Made by a program: the position numbers and the translations under genes
In this document: piece by piece, positions 1 to 8,080 of the stretch
How positions within the stretch are numbered: position 1 is the stretch's first letter
Layout: the number at the start of each line of letters is the position of its first letter
Notes under the pieces: generated by a model
Databases searched by the model: none
What the model was told of the DNA's origin: nothing
The model's input: only the letters and a program-made list of their open reading frames with translations
Assembly (NCBI GenBank): GCA_024680915.1
Contig: JAILBN010000023.1
Location: 45,549-109,548, forward strand
Reading direction: 5' to 3'
DNA: 64,000 nt
Origin: Treponemataceae bacterium
GTDB taxonomy: Bacteria > Spirochaetota > Spirochaetia > Treponematales > Treponemataceae

Positions 1-184
1 AATTAGCGGTCTTCCCTTTTTTTCCGGCCCATTCCTCACTTATTTGTTTACCAAAATAAGTATCTGGACAAAGCTTCAGAGGTACATTTTTTTCTTTATA
101 GTAAACATTGTAGTCTTGTGCCGTCAAAAGAAAAGCACTTAGTAATAAAAAAACTGATAAACCAACCTTTCTCAAAAACATCAT
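1..184 (-). CDS. Exported protein of unknown function (5' part only)
   Basis: The first about 61 codons of a gene that runs off the left edge of the window. It starts with ATG ATG (either could be used); the first ATG overlaps the TGA stop of jag (ATGA), so it is probably translated by coupling to jag. The N-terminus is a clear signal peptide: a short basic start (FLRK), a hydrophobic run (SVFLLLSAFLL) and a likely signal peptidase I site at TAQ. There is no lipobox, so the product should be periplasmic or outer-membrane rather than a lipoprotein. The visible mature part (DYNVYYKEKN...) matches nothing I recognise. It is the last visible member of the rpmH-rnpA-yidD-yidC-jag run. Confidence 0.7.
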   Translation of the reverse strand, partial: MMFLRKVGLSVFLLLSAFLLTAQDYNVYYKEKNVPLKLCPDTYFGKQISEEWAGKKGKTAN

Positions 185-879
185 CTAAGTCCTTTATATA
201 TTACACGAACTTGTTTATAAAGGCCTTCTCCTTCACTTTTTGTCTCTACATCTCCGATATCATTAAGTGTAGTGTGTATAAGCCTTCTCTCAAAAGGATT
301 CATAGGCTCAAGAAGAATAGAATTCCGACTGGCTCTTACTTTATCTGCAGTTGTATAAGCAAGACGTACAAGAGATTCTTCTCTTCTAATCCTATAATTC
401 TCACTATCAAGGATAATCCTTACATCCTCTCTTCCTAGTCTGCCCGCATATACATTGGCAAGAAGCTGTAAAGCATCCAGATTTTTTCCTTTTCTTCCTA
501 TTAGAATTGAAGAGCTTGATGAATTCAGTTTTATTCCTATTTTATGATCTTCTCTGAACATCACTTCTACTTTTACTTCATATCCCATTTTTCCTATCAT
601 CTCAGAAATGAACTCTATGAGTTTCTTCTCAAATTCATCTTGAGGAAGAGGATTCGCAAAAATTCTTTTTGCGCTCACATAATTATTGTCGCTTCCTACA
701 GATTTCTCTTCAACTTCATCTTCTGTCTGAACTCTTATACGAACATATCCTTTTTTAAAAAGACTGTTCTTCTGGGTTTCAAGAATTTCAACATCAAACT
801 GATCACTCTCTAATCCTAATTCAGCAGCAGCAAGCTCTATGGCTTCTTTTTCCGTCTTTGCTTCAAATTCGTATGTCAT
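181..879 (-). CDS. jag: Jag/KhpB family RNA-binding protein
   Basis: RNA-binding protein of the Jag (KhpB, SpoIIIJ-associated) family, nearly always encoded next to yidC. The order of domains is visible: an N-terminal Jag_N domain (TYEFEAKTEKEAIELAAAEL), a charged linker, a KH-like domain with the GRKGKNLDALQ turn, and a C-terminal R3H domain (RREESLVRLAYTTADKVR, then MNPFERRLIHTTL). About 232 aa, within the family range. I chose the ATG at 879, which has GAGGTG 5 nt upstream; an in-frame TTG at 894 would add five residues. It lies 62 bp after yidC on the same strand. Role by family: an RNA-binding partner in control of cell-envelope growth; the RNA targets here are unknown. Confidence 0.93.
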   Translation of the reverse strand: MTYEFEAKTEKEAIELAAAELGLESDQFDVEILETQKNSLFKKGYVRIRVQTEDEVEEKSVGSDNNYVSAKRIFANPLPQDEFEKKLIEFISEMIGKMGYEVKVEVMFREDHKIGIKLNSSSSSILIGRKGKNLDALQLLANVYAGRLGREDVRIILDSENYRIRREESLVRLAYTTADKVRASRNSILLEPMNPFERRLIHTTLNDIGDVETKSEGEGLYKQVRVIYKGLR

Positions 880-941
880 AATTGCACCTCGCAAATATAA
901 AATTCAGAAACTCTGGGCATCATTTTTTAACGCCCTTCTAT

Positions 942-2732
942 TTACTTTTTCTTTTTGTTAGGAACAAAAACAGGTCTTTCATTTGCTTTTGCAGCTTCAA
1001 TCTCAGCCCGTTTTTTCTTCATCATCCTGTTTATAATAACCTGCTGTCCCATCATAAGCATATTACTGAAAGTCCAGTAAATAAGCAGTCCTGAGGGTGC
1101 ATTATAGAACATAAAGAAGAACACAACATACATGACATAGAATGTTATCTTCATTGTCTTTCCTTGAGCACCTTGATTAGCAGCGTTTGTGATGAATCCT
1201 TGAATAAATTGTGATCCAAGATAAATAACTGGAAGAATACGTATTTGATTTCCAATAAAAGGAATGTTGAATCCTAAAGTATAGACACTATCACCTACCG
1301 ACAAATCTGGTATCCATCCAGGGATAAACATAGCTCCGCGGAATTCAAAATAGTTATTGAACAAATTGAACATGGCTATGATTATAGGGAATTGGATAAG
1401 CAGTGGAAAACATCCCATCATAGGATTATATTTAGCTTCCTTATAGAATTTAGCCATCTCCATGTTTAATTTTTCTTTGTTGTCTTTGTACTTTTCTTGA
1501 ATTTCCTGCATCTTAGGCTGCATTTCCTGCATTTTTATCGTTGATACAGAGCTTTTCTTTGTAAGAGGGAATAAAGCTATTCTTAATAATAATGTCATCA
1601 GTATAATCGAGACACCATAATTAGGAATAATTTTATACAATAATTCCATTATCCATTTCAAAGCAATTTCAAGCCAGGACAAGATTCCACTTGACTGAAG
1701 GCTATAGTCGAATTTCATATTCGCAACACTCCAGCCATTATCGGAAGCGTTGTTATATCTTTTCAAATCACCGTCAGTTCTTGGTCCTGCATAAATATAA
1801 TATGTATCTTGTACAGATTTCTGAAGGATCGGGACACGTACCAACATGTTCTGTGCGTCCGGATATCCTTCCTTTTCTGTCTTTGTGGAATAAACTACTT
1901 TATTCATTATCGTTGTGGAAGAAAGAGGAGATATTAACAGAGCGAAGTACTTTCCTGTCACACCTGTCCATGTGAAGGAATCTGTGTATTCTTTAGTCTG
2001 CCCATCACTAAGTGTTTGAGTTTTGCTCTTTTCGCCTGTGAAAGACTGGAAAGTCCTGTTCTCATATCTATCCTGTTTTCTATTATAATAAGGACCAATC
2101 TGAGGGGAAGAGCGTAACGTATAGGCTGTATTATTAATATTCAAGCCTTTCATAGAATCTGATCCTTCTATGTAAACATCCAATTTGAAAACATATTCTC
2201 CAGGCATGAAGGTATATTTTTTCACAAGTGTAAATTCACTTATAGAGCCATCAGCATTTTTTAATGCAAATGGTCTTGAAAAACGGACTGTTTTGTCATC
2301 TATTTTTTCTGTATAGAATAACTCATTAATTATAGAATTGTTTTCATTTCCTAAAGCTATAGAAAAAGCTCTGTTTGTCTCTGAGAGATTGTTTTGCTCA
2401 ACCATATTAACATAGCTTTCTCCGTCTTTATGCTTCAAAAGCTCATAACTGATGATATCTCCGCCTTTGTTTGTGAGCGTTACATTTATTAGATCTGTTG
2501 ATATGTTTATTTCTTCCTCGTTCAGGTCTTTAAAAGAAGTCACGTTAAGACTACTAATATTTTCTATAGAATCAGTGATAATCGTAGGATTATTTTCTAC
2601 TAGAGCCGTATTATTCTCTGTGCTTACTTCTTCTGCAACAGGCATTGATTGCATAGAATTAATTTGTATGAATGAAAAAACTACAATAACTAATGTGGAT
2701 AAAACAATTGCCCAGATAGTATTTTTTTCCAG
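942..2732 (-). CDS. yidC: Membrane protein insertase YidC
   Basis: Inserts and folds inner-membrane proteins, alone or with SecYEG. The sequence has the Gram-negative layout: an N-terminal membrane anchor, a large periplasmic beta domain (about residues 60-350, ending near DTYYIYAGPRTDGD) and the conserved C-terminal insertase core (NYGVSIILMTLLLRIALFPLT, MQEMQPKMQEIQEKYKDN, MGCFPLLIQFPIIIAMFNLF), closing with a basic KKKK tail. The first ATG (2654) lies behind the anchor, and an in-frame TAA lies at 2742-2744. The only sensible initiator is CTG at 2732, with AAGGAGA 5 nt upstream, giving LEKNTIWAIVLSTLVIVV, the usual YidC start; 596 aa. It follows yidD by about 50 bp. The CTG start is an inference. 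Confidence 0.93.
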   Translation of the reverse strand: MEKNTIWAIVLSTLVIVVFSFIQINSMQSMPVAEEVSTENNTALVENNPTIITDSIENISSLNVTSFKDLNEEEINISTDLINVTLTNKGGDIISYELLKHKDGESYVNMVEQNNLSETNRAFSIALGNENNSIINELFYTEKIDDKTVRFSRPFALKNADGSISEFTLVKKYTFMPGEYVFKLDVYIEGSDSMKGLNINNTAYTLRSSPQIGPYYNRKQDRYENRTFQSFTGEKSKTQTLSDGQTKEYTDSFTWTGVTGKYFALLISPLSSTTIMNKVVYSTKTEKEGYPDAQNMLVRVPILQKSVQDTYYIYAGPRTDGDLKRYNNASDNGWSVANMKFDYSLQSSGILSWLEIALKWIMELLYKIIPNYGVSIILMTLLLRIALFPLTKKSSVSTIKMQEMQPKMQEIQEKYKDNKEKLNMEMAKFYKEAKYNPMMGCFPLLIQFPIIIAMFNLFNNYFEFRGAMFIPGWIPDLSVGDSVYTLGFNIPFIGNQIRILPVIYLGSQFIQGFITNAANQGAQGKTMKITFYVMYVVFFFMFYNAPSGLLIYWTFSNMLMMGQQVIINRMMKKKRAEIEAAKANERPVFVPNKKKK

Positions 2733-2785
2733 GATATCTCCTTAAAAAAATTCGTCCCCTAAATGTTACTATAGTTCATAAAAAA

Positions 2786-3034
2786 TTAAGGGACAGGATC
2801 ATATCCACCTTCATGAAATGGATTGCACCTTAAAATTCTCCTTATCGCTAAAAAAGTACCTTTTAAGGGGCCGTATTTTTTTATAGCTATAAGGGCATAA
2901 TTTGAACAAGTCGGATAATAACGACAACAAGGCGGAAAAAGAGGGGATATAAAAACCTGATAAAATTTTATAAGCAGGCATAGAATACGAATGAAAAATC
3001 TTCTTATTTCTTTAATAATCCTGCTTTTTGACAT
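2786..3034 (-). CDS. yidD: Membrane protein insertion efficiency factor YidD
   Basis: Small membrane-associated protein (82 aa) of the YidD family, thought to help YidC-dependent insertion. The family signature is complete: [32 protein letters not shown] with its conserved cysteines, and the C-terminal [17 protein letters not shown]. The N-terminus is a basic amphipathic helix. The ATG at 3034 lies inside the 3' end of rnpA, a 31-bp overlap in another frame. Overlap of these two genes is common in bacteria and suggests coupled translation. yidC follows on the same strand. Confidence 0.95.
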   Translation of the reverse strand: MSKSRIIKEIRRFFIRILCLLIKFYQVFISPLFPPCCRYYPTCSNYALIAIKKYGPLKGTFLAIRRILRCNPFHEGGYDPVP

Positions 3035-3375
3035 AAACTACGAAATCTCTCACACCGCGAGGGGAACGTATCATTTCCAGGATAAATTAGTAATAACATG
3101 TCATATCCTGTGTTCAGGTGTGATTTTAAATAACGATATGCTTCGCGGCTCAATCTTTTGGAACGATTACGCTGAACCGCATTTCCGTAACCGTGGGGCA
3201 AAACAAATGCTATCCTATTTATATTTGAACAATTCTGTAAAAAAAACAGCTTTGCTCCTTGAATACTTACTTTCTGCCCATCCTTAAAAAGAGTTTTAAT
3301 CTCTTGTGGCCGCTTTACCCTTTCACTCTTAGTAAAGCGGCCTGTTTTTAACAAGTCCGTCTCTTTTTCCTTCAA
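3004..3375 (-). CDS. rnpA: Ribonuclease P protein component
   Basis: Protein subunit of RNase P, which with the catalytic RNA removes 5' leaders from tRNA precursors. 123 aa, usual size. The family motifs are visible: [20 protein letters not shown] at the N-terminus and the RNR motif in [18 protein letters not shown]. The start is a TTG at 3375, two bases after the rpmH stop (TGA-TA-TTG), so translation is probably coupled to rpmH. There is no in-frame ATG before the conserved region. Its end overlaps yidD by 31 bp. The RNase P RNA gene is not in this window. Confidence 0.95.
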   Translation of the reverse strand: MKEKETDLLKTGRFTKSERVKRPQEIKTLFKDGQKVSIQGAKLFFLQNCSNINRIAFVLPHGYGNAVQRNRSKRLSREAYRYLKSHLNTGYDMLLLIYPGNDTFPSRCERFRSLCQKAGLLKK

Positions 3376-3377
3376 TA

Positions 3378-3533
3378 TCAGTAAGGCTTTTTCTCGTCTG
3401 ATACAGTAAGCTTATAGCGTCCTTTTGCACGTCTTCTCTTAAGAACAAGACGTCCACCTCTTGTTGCCATGCGAGCACGGAAACCAAATTTCCTGTTTCT
3501 TTTTACTTTACTTGGTTGATATGTCCGTTTCAT
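3378..3533 (-). CDS. rpmH: 50S ribosomal protein L34
   Basis: Ribosomal protein L34, 51 aa, strongly basic, with the family signature [19 protein letters not shown] and [17 protein letters not shown]. The C-terminus ([12 protein letters not shown]) is a few residues longer than the E. coli form. The ATG at 3533 has GGAG 8 nt upstream (AAAGGAGACGTGTTCA); the longer open frame upstream is not part of the protein. It is the first gene of the rpmH-rnpA-yidD-yidC-jag group and has a good promoter about 90 bp upstream. rnpA follows after 2 bp. Confidence 0.97.
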   Translation of the reverse strand: MKRTYQPSKVKRNRKFGFRARMATRGGRLVLKRRRAKGRYKLTVSDEKKPY

Positions 3534-3616
3534 TGAACACGTCTCCTTTATGTTCAGAATATCATAGATATTCCTTAAAATTTTTCTCTTATTAAGAAAA
3601 TTACAGTAGGGAGTAA

Positions 3617-3646
3617 AATATATCACTAATAATAATTATTAGTCAA
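3617..3646 (-). promoter_or_regulatory. Promoter of the rpmH operon with palindromic spacer
   Basis: Read on the minus strand: -35 TTGACT (3646-3641), an 18-bp spacer and -10 TATATT (3622-3617), about 80 bp before rpmH. A perfect 19-bp palindrome (ACTAATAAT, A, ATTATTAGT; 3625-3643) fills the spacer and touches the -35. It could be an operator, or simply an AT-rich hairpin downstream of dciA. Confidence 0.5.
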
Positions 3647-3687
3647 TTAGTTAAGTGTTTTCCTATATAATGTCTATAAGGCAATTA

Positions 3688-4182
3688 TTACTTAAAAAAA
3701 ACTTCGAACATTTTTTTTATTTCATCTGGAACTTTTTTTTCAGTATATTCATACTTCCCTTCATAATTTCCTGTTCTTTTTTCAATTGCTTTGTCAATTT
3801 CTTCTGCTGTAACATCCCTTAAAGTGTTTTTCTCTTCTTTCTTTTGTTTTCCTATAAAAAATGAAATCCTTTCTATTTTTAAATCAGGATATTTCTTATT
3901 CAGTAAATTCAAAATGGTATTTTTATATAAATAGAATAATTGTAATCTTGTGGGGTGATCAGTTTCTATAAAAAGAGTATTGTTATTATAATCTTTTATT
4001 CTGCTATGATCAGCAAGCTGACTGCTTATATCCATTCTTTCACTGTCATTATGATTTTTTCTTATTTGCATTATAATATCGCGCCAAGAAGATTCTATCA
4101 TGGCTATTTTTTTGTTTTCGTAAGAAACTGTACCAAAATATGTATTTATAATTTCTTCTGCCTTTTTGAAAGAATCATTCAT
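3688..4182 (-). CDS. dciA: DciA-type (DUF721) protein, probable replicative helicase loader
   Basis: A 164-aa protein with the DUF721/DciA fold signature: an N-terminal helix (KKAEEIINTYFG), then WRDIIMQ, then the beta-strand pair NNNTLFIETDHPTRLQLFYL and ILNLLNKKYPDLKIERISFFIG. DciA proteins load the replicative helicase DnaB in bacteria that lack DnaC/DnaI, and the position next to recF, dnaN and dnaA fits. The C-terminal third (KKEEKNTLRDVTAEEIDKAIEK...) is charged and probably a flexible tail. The start overlaps the recF stop by 8 bp. The domain assignment is by pattern; the helicase-loading role is inferred from the family. Confidence 0.8.
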   Translation of the reverse strand: MNDSFKKAEEIINTYFGTVSYENKKIAMIESSWRDIIMQIRKNHNDSERMDISSQLADHSRIKDYNNNTLFIETDHPTRLQLFYLYKNTILNLLNKKYPDLKIERISFFIGKQKKEEKNTLRDVTAEEIDKAIEKRTGNYEGKYEYTEKKVPDEIKKMFEVFFK

Positions 4183-5266
4183 ACCATTTTCCTTTATTTA
4201 TATTGAATATTTTCGTAGTGCTTTTCATATATCTATTATAAGGTTCTCCTGGTAAGAATGTGCAGAACATTTGATCATATTCCGGAAGTAGAGAAATAAT
4301 CTTCTCCCTTTTATCAGGATCAAGCTCTAGAAAAACGTCGTCCATAAGTAAAACAGGCTTCTTTTCCGTTATTTCTGTGTAATAGGTAGCCTGTGCTATT
4401 CTTAATATCAACGCAGAAAGACGTCTTTGACCTGTTGAAGCGGTTGGAATGAATGGCTGCTTATTTCTGACAAACTTTATTTTATCTCTGTGTGGTCCAT
4501 AAAATGTCGTATTCATTATCCTATCTGTATCATATTTTTGAATCATAAAGTCATTTATTTCATTTTCATCTATCATTTTCCAAGAAGGATCATACATAAG
4601 AGATACATTATCTATTCCAGTTACATCACAATATATTTTACCAAAAATCCTGTTGAACTGACAAATAGCCTGCTTTCTTTTTTTTTGAATGCTTATTCCT
4701 TCTCTGATTAATGACGGATTGTATAATTCTATTAATTCGCGATTATTCTCTTTTCTAAGACTTTGTTCTTTTATTATGGAATTCCTTGATTTCAAAATAT
4801 GCCTGTATTTTCTTAAGGTATCCAGATATTTTTCATCATACATAGAAAGTGATTGATCTATGAAAAACCTTCTTCTTTCTGGTTCACCAACAGCAAAATC
4901 CAGATCATCATGACAAAAAAGAACACAAGGAATAGTATTTAGAAGCTCCTTTCTGTCTTTTATTTTTTTATTGTTTTTTTCTATTACTTTTTTTGATTTG
5001 GAATATGACACCTTTATTATATCTGTTTTTTCATTATTCTCTTTAAAAAAACCTTTTACACAGTATGAATCATATCCATCCTTTATTATCTCATTCTCGT
5101 TCCGTGTCCTGAAAGATGATGCATAGGAAGACATATATATTGCTTCAAGTATATTACTTTTACCTTGTCCGTTTTCTCCAACAAAATAAACCTCCTTTCC
5201 AAGGAGGTTTATTGTATCGAAATCAAGATTTCTGAAATTTACTACTGAAAGTGATAAGAAGGGCAA
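4175..5266 (-). CDS. recF: DNA replication and repair protein RecF
   Basis: SMC-like ATPase that helps load RecA at gaps through RecFOR. 363 aa. Visible motifs: N-terminal LSVVNFRNLD, Walker A GENGQGKSNILEAIYMSS at about residue 32, the ABC-type signature TASTGQRRLSALILRIAQA, and Walker B KKPVLLMDDVFLELD. The start is TTG at 5266, 8 bp after the dnaN stop, giving the usual MPFLSLSVVNFRNL; a GGAG inside the last codons of dnaN can act as the ribosome-binding site. It overlaps dciA by 8 bp, so dnaN-recF-dciA is a tight operon. Confidence 0.96.
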   Translation of the reverse strand: MPFLSLSVVNFRNLDFDTINLLGKEVYFVGENGQGKSNILEAIYMSSYASSFRTRNENEIIKDGYDSYCVKGFFKENNEKTDIIKVSYSKSKKVIEKNNKKIKDRKELLNTIPCVLFCHDDLDFAVGEPERRRFFIDQSLSMYDEKYLDTLRKYRHILKSRNSIIKEQSLRKENNRELIELYNPSLIREGISIQKKRKQAICQFNRIFGKIYCDVTGIDNVSLMYDPSWKMIDENEINDFMIQKYDTDRIMNTTFYGPHRDKIKFVRNKQPFIPTASTGQRRLSALILRIAQATYYTEITEKKPVLLMDDVFLELDPDKREKIISLLPEYDQMFCTFLPGEPYNRYMKSTTKIFNINKGKWYE

Positions 5267-5274
5267 TAGATTTG

Positions 5275-6378
5275 TTACTCCATCTGCATCGGCATTATTA
5301 TATGAAAATAATCTGATGCTGGTTCTGGTCTCATTGTTATAGCTCTCATTTTCTCAGTAAATTCAAAGCATACTTTTTCGCTTTCTGTCACTTTAAGAGG
5401 CTCATCTATATAAATATAGTTTAGAGCTATATTAACCTCTTCTCCATCATATCTACATGGTATCTCTTCTTTTGCTATACCAAGCTCAGATTCCTGTGAA
5501 CTTATAACAAGAACACCAGGTTTCACTTCAAAATAGATTCTTTGTGATTTTTTATCGATAAGAAGACCAACTCTATGAAGTGCTTCCTGAATATCCTTTT
5601 TTTCTACAGTAAAGCTGTATAATTGTTTTTCAGGAATAACCCTCATGTAATTAGGAAATTGCCCATCAATAAGAACAGAAGTAAACTGATAATTTCCGAA
5701 TTTTATGAATATAACTTTTTCTACAATTGCTATTGATATGAATCCTTCAGAAGGAGCCCTCTTAATAATTATATTAAGAATTTTTGGAGGAACTATGGCA
5801 GAAGAAAAATCGTTTATTCCTTGACATAAATTTTTAGATGAGAAAGCCAATCTTCTTCCGTCTGTAGCGACCAGATTTAAATCATCTCCTTTTTTCTCGA
5901 AGAAAACACCGTTCATAAAGAAACGGGTTTCATCATCTGAAACAGCAAAAATAGTCTGGGTTATCATATTCTTAAATTCTTTTATTGGTATATCAAAATA
6001 TGGAACATTTTCTGCAGATGTGAATTCAGGGAATTTATCACTTGCCATACTTTTTAATTTGAACTGAACTTTTTTTGTTATAGGCTTTATTACTACGTTT
6101 GAATCCTTTTGTGAGAACTCAATCTCACCAGATGGAATTGAATTAAGTATGCTTATGAATTTATCACAGAAAATGGTTGTTGTACCTTCTTCTTCTATAT
6201 CGATTGGAATTTTTGTCTCAAAGTTTACCTTAATATCTGTAGCTTTTATTGTCAAAGAATCATTTTCTGCAGTAAAAAGAACATTTGATAGGATAGAAAG
6301 AGTATTTTTTGTCGAGATTATTTCTTGTGCGATTGCGATTTCTTTAAGCATTGCATCACGATCAAATGTGAATTTCAT
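5275..6378 (-). CDS. dnaN: DNA polymerase III beta sliding clamp
   Basis: The ring-shaped processivity clamp of the replicase. 367 aa, standard length, covering the three repeated clamp domains (start MKFTFDRDAMLKEIAIAQ; NLVATDGRRLAF in the second domain; ending RPEPASDYFHIIMPMQ). The ATG at 6378 has a strong AAGGAG 7 nt upstream. It heads the dnaN-recF-dciA run. A 9-bp inverted repeat lies just upstream (6401-6425). The 253-bp AT-rich gap to dnaA is the oriC candidate. Confidence 0.97.
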   Translation of the reverse strand: MKFTFDRDAMLKEIAIAQEIISTKNTLSILSNVLFTAENDSLTIKATDIKVNFETKIPIDIEEEGTTTIFCDKFISILNSIPSGEIEFSQKDSNVVIKPITKKVQFKLKSMASDKFPEFTSAENVPYFDIPIKEFKNMITQTIFAVSDDETRFFMNGVFFEKKGDDLNLVATDGRRLAFSSKNLCQGINDFSSAIVPPKILNIIIKRAPSEGFISIAIVEKVIFIKFGNYQFTSVLIDGQFPNYMRVIPEKQLYSFTVEKKDIQEALHRVGLLIDKKSQRIYFEVKPGVLVISSQESELGIAKEEIPCRYDGEEVNIALNYIYIDEPLKVTESEKVCFEFTEKMRAITMRPEPASDYFHIIMPMQME

Positions 6379-6400
6379 ATTTATCTCCTTTTTTAGGAAA

Positions 6401-6425
6401 TTATCAAAATCTTAGGTTTTGATAA
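6401..6425. repeat. Inverted repeat upstream of dnaN
   Basis: TTATCAAAA (6401-6409), a 7-nt spacer and TTTTGATAA (6417-6425): perfect 9-bp arms, 23 bp before the dnaN start. Possible operator of dnaN. Each arm matches 7 of 9 positions of the DnaA box TTATCCACA, so DnaA binding is possible but unproven. Confidence 0.5.
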
Positions 6426-6522
6426 CTCTTTATTATATCTTATATATATATAAAATAATAATAGTAATAAGACTTGTTAATATCTTAATAACTATTGCAA
6501 TTTATTAATTTAGCATAAATTA

Positions 6523-6554
6523 CATTTATAAAAACACGCTGTTTTTTATAAATG
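6523..6554. repeat. 12-bp inverted repeat in the oriC candidate
   Basis: CATTTATAAAAA (6523-6534) and its exact complement TTTTTATAAATG (6543-6554) around an 8-nt loop. It is AT-rich and lacks the GC stem of an ordinary terminator, so either a weak terminator of dnaA or a structural element of the origin. Confidence 0.5.
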
Positions 6555-6565
6555 CTTTATTAACA

Positions 6566-6587
6566 AATACACAAGATTTTGTGTATT
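6566..6587. repeat. 9-bp inverted repeat in the oriC candidate
   Basis: AATACACAA (6566-6574) and TTGTGTATT (6579-6587) around a 4-nt loop. Each arm includes ATACACA, the conserved part of TTATNCACA-type DnaA boxes, placed face to face. Confidence 0.45.
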
Positions 6588-6631
6588 GCACTTTTATTAA
6601 ACACTATTTTAACATACTTTGCACAGGTTGT

Positions 6632-8044
6632 CTAAATAGTTTTTTTATAATCTTTTACAGTTCTTATCAGAAGCTGAATTTTGCTGTCAAATTTTGAATC
6701 TTCTTTTATTGCTTCTTCAATTTTTTGACAAGAATGTACTACAGTAGTATGATCACGGCCAAATTCCGCTCCTATTTCGGTAGTTGAGAATTCTGTTATC
6801 TCTCTTGCTATGTACATAGCGATTTGTCTTGGCATTATTATATTCTTAGTACGTTTCTTTCCTTTTATATCAGAAGAAGAAATACCATATTCCTCTGCTA
6901 TTACTTTTATTATTGTATCTATACCAAGATTTGCCTGTTTTGGTGAACTTATAAAATCCCTCAGAAGTTGATTAGCTGTTTCTATAGTGATTTCCTGCTT
7001 ATCTATAAGTTCATTATATGCCACGATCTTTAATATAGCTGCTTCAAGATCCCTGACGTTTGACGCAATGTTATGAGCGATGAAATCTATAATAGGGGAT
7101 GGAATTTTTTTATTACTCTGCTCAAGCTTTTTTTCAACAATGGCACGTCTTGTCTCATAATCTGGTGGTTGCAAATCTACATTAAGACCCCTTTCAAAAC
7201 GGGATCGTAACCTGTCGGACAAATTTTTTAATTCAGATACAGGACGGTCACAGGTAAATACAATCTGTTTGTTGGAATCATAAAGAGCATTGAAGGTATG
7301 AAATAATTCTTCCTGGGTACCATCTTTTTTTTGAAGGAAATGTATATCGTCTATTAAAAGAATATCCACAGAACGATATTTTTCCTTGAATTTTGAAGGT
7401 GTTTTTTCTCCCAAAGCTTTTATAAATTCGTTAGTGAAGTTTTCTGCAGTTATATAGATTATTTTAGATTTAGATTCTTTCCATGCATAATTACCTATGG
7501 CTTGCATAAGATGTGTCTTTCCAAGACCTACACCACCATACAGAAGAAGTGGATTATAGGTTTTACCAGGATTTTTTGCTACAGAAAGAGCAGCATTATA
7601 AGCAAAGGCGGAGTTATTACCTAAAACAAAATTGTCAAAGGAATATTTTTCTGAAAGCTGCGGATGAGATTTTAAGTTTTTTTTGTCTTCTGTTTTCGGA
7701 GCTGAAGAAACATTCTTTTTATAAGGACTATCTTCTTTTATAGTTTCATTGTCTTCTGTGTTTTCAGTAATTTTGTTTGTTCTCTGTTTTATTTCAAATT
7801 CAAATAATAAGTCTTGTCCTGAAAGATCAGTTATTATGTTTTTTAATTTTCCTATATCTCCACGTCTTATAAGCTGTTCTTTAAAAAAGTTGGAAGGAAC
7901 AGAAAGAACGATGGTAGAATCATGAGATTTGACATAATCAAGTGATGTTATCCAAAGATGGAATTCATCTGAAAGATTTTTGCTTTCATATTCTGAAAAA
8001 AGAATTTTTATGGCTTCTTCCCAAAAGACTTTGAAATCTGACAT
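6632..8044 (-). CDS. dnaA: Chromosomal replication initiator protein DnaA
   Basis: AAA+ initiator that binds and opens oriC. All four domains are visible: N-terminal domain I (FKVFWEEAIKILFSEYESKN), a short charged domain II (residues about 85-130), the AAA+ domain with Walker A GGVGLGKTH near residue 170 and Walker B VDILLIDDIHFL, and the DNA-binding domain IV with the signature GRDHTTVVHSCQKI. I place the start at ATG 8044 (MSDFKVFW, 470 aa), the usual DnaA beginning. An in-frame TTG at 8080 would add 12 residues. There is no ribosome-binding site before 8044, but a promoter whose -10 (TATAAT) ends 7 nt before this ATG, so the mRNA may be leaderless. Divergent from gyrB. Confidence 0.97.
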   Translation of the reverse strand: MSDFKVFWEEAIKILFSEYESKNLSDEFHLWITSLDYVKSHDSTIVLSVPSNFFKEQLIRRGDIGKLKNIITDLSGQDLLFEFEIKQRTNKITENTEDNETIKEDSPYKKNVSSAPKTEDKKNLKSHPQLSEKYSFDNFVLGNNSAFAYNAALSVAKNPGKTYNPLLLYGGVGLGKTHLMQAIGNYAWKESKSKIIYITAENFTNEFIKALGEKTPSKFKEKYRSVDILLIDDIHFLQKKDGTQEELFHTFNALYDSNKQIVFTCDRPVSELKNLSDRLRSRFERGLNVDLQPPDYETRRAIVEKKLEQSNKKIPSPIIDFIAHNIASNVRDLEAAILKIVAYNELIDKQEITIETANQLLRDFISSPKQANLGIDTIIKVIAEEYGISSSDIKGKKRTKNIIMPRQIAMYIAREITEFSTTEIGAEFGRDHTTVVHSCQKIEEAIKEDSKFDSKIQLLIRTVKDYKKTI

Positions 8045-8050
8045 TCCATA

Positions 8051-8080
8051 ATTATACTCTGCCTTTACTTTTTTTTTCAA
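8051..8080 (-). promoter_or_regulatory. dnaA promoter, probably giving a leaderless mRNA
   Basis: Minus strand: -35 TTGAAA (8080-8075), 18-bp spacer, perfect -10 TATAAT (8056-8051). The first base 7 nt downstream is the A of the dnaA ATG at 8044. The overlapping TTG at 8080 is part of the -35, which argues against it as the start codon. Confidence 0.6.

Larger units (their letters stand above)
6379..6631. other. Candidate replication origin (oriC) between dnaA and dnaN
   Basis: A 253-bp non-coding gap between dnaA and dnaN, very rich in A and T (for example TATATCTTATATATATATAA at 6436-6455), so a plausible DNA-unwinding region. It holds three inverted repeats (6401-6425, 6523-6554, 6566-6587). 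Possible degenerate DnaA boxes related to TTATNCACA: AAATACACA (6565-6573), CAATACACA on the minus strand (6588-6580) and CTTTGCACA (6617-6625). No perfect TTATCCACA was seen. Genes run away from this area on both sides (minus to the left, plus from gyrB), as expected at an origin. The gap between dnaA and gyrB is only 82 bp and is filled with promoters. Confidence 0.5.

Noticed and set aside
942..2654. YidC starting at ATG 2654
   Set aside because: This start would drop the N-terminal membrane anchor and leaves the AAGGAGA at 2738 unused; the CTG at 2732 restores the normal family start.
8080..8080. TTG 8080 as dnaA start
   Set aside because: It is part of the -35 hexamer of the dnaA promoter, and the extra 12 residues have no family support.
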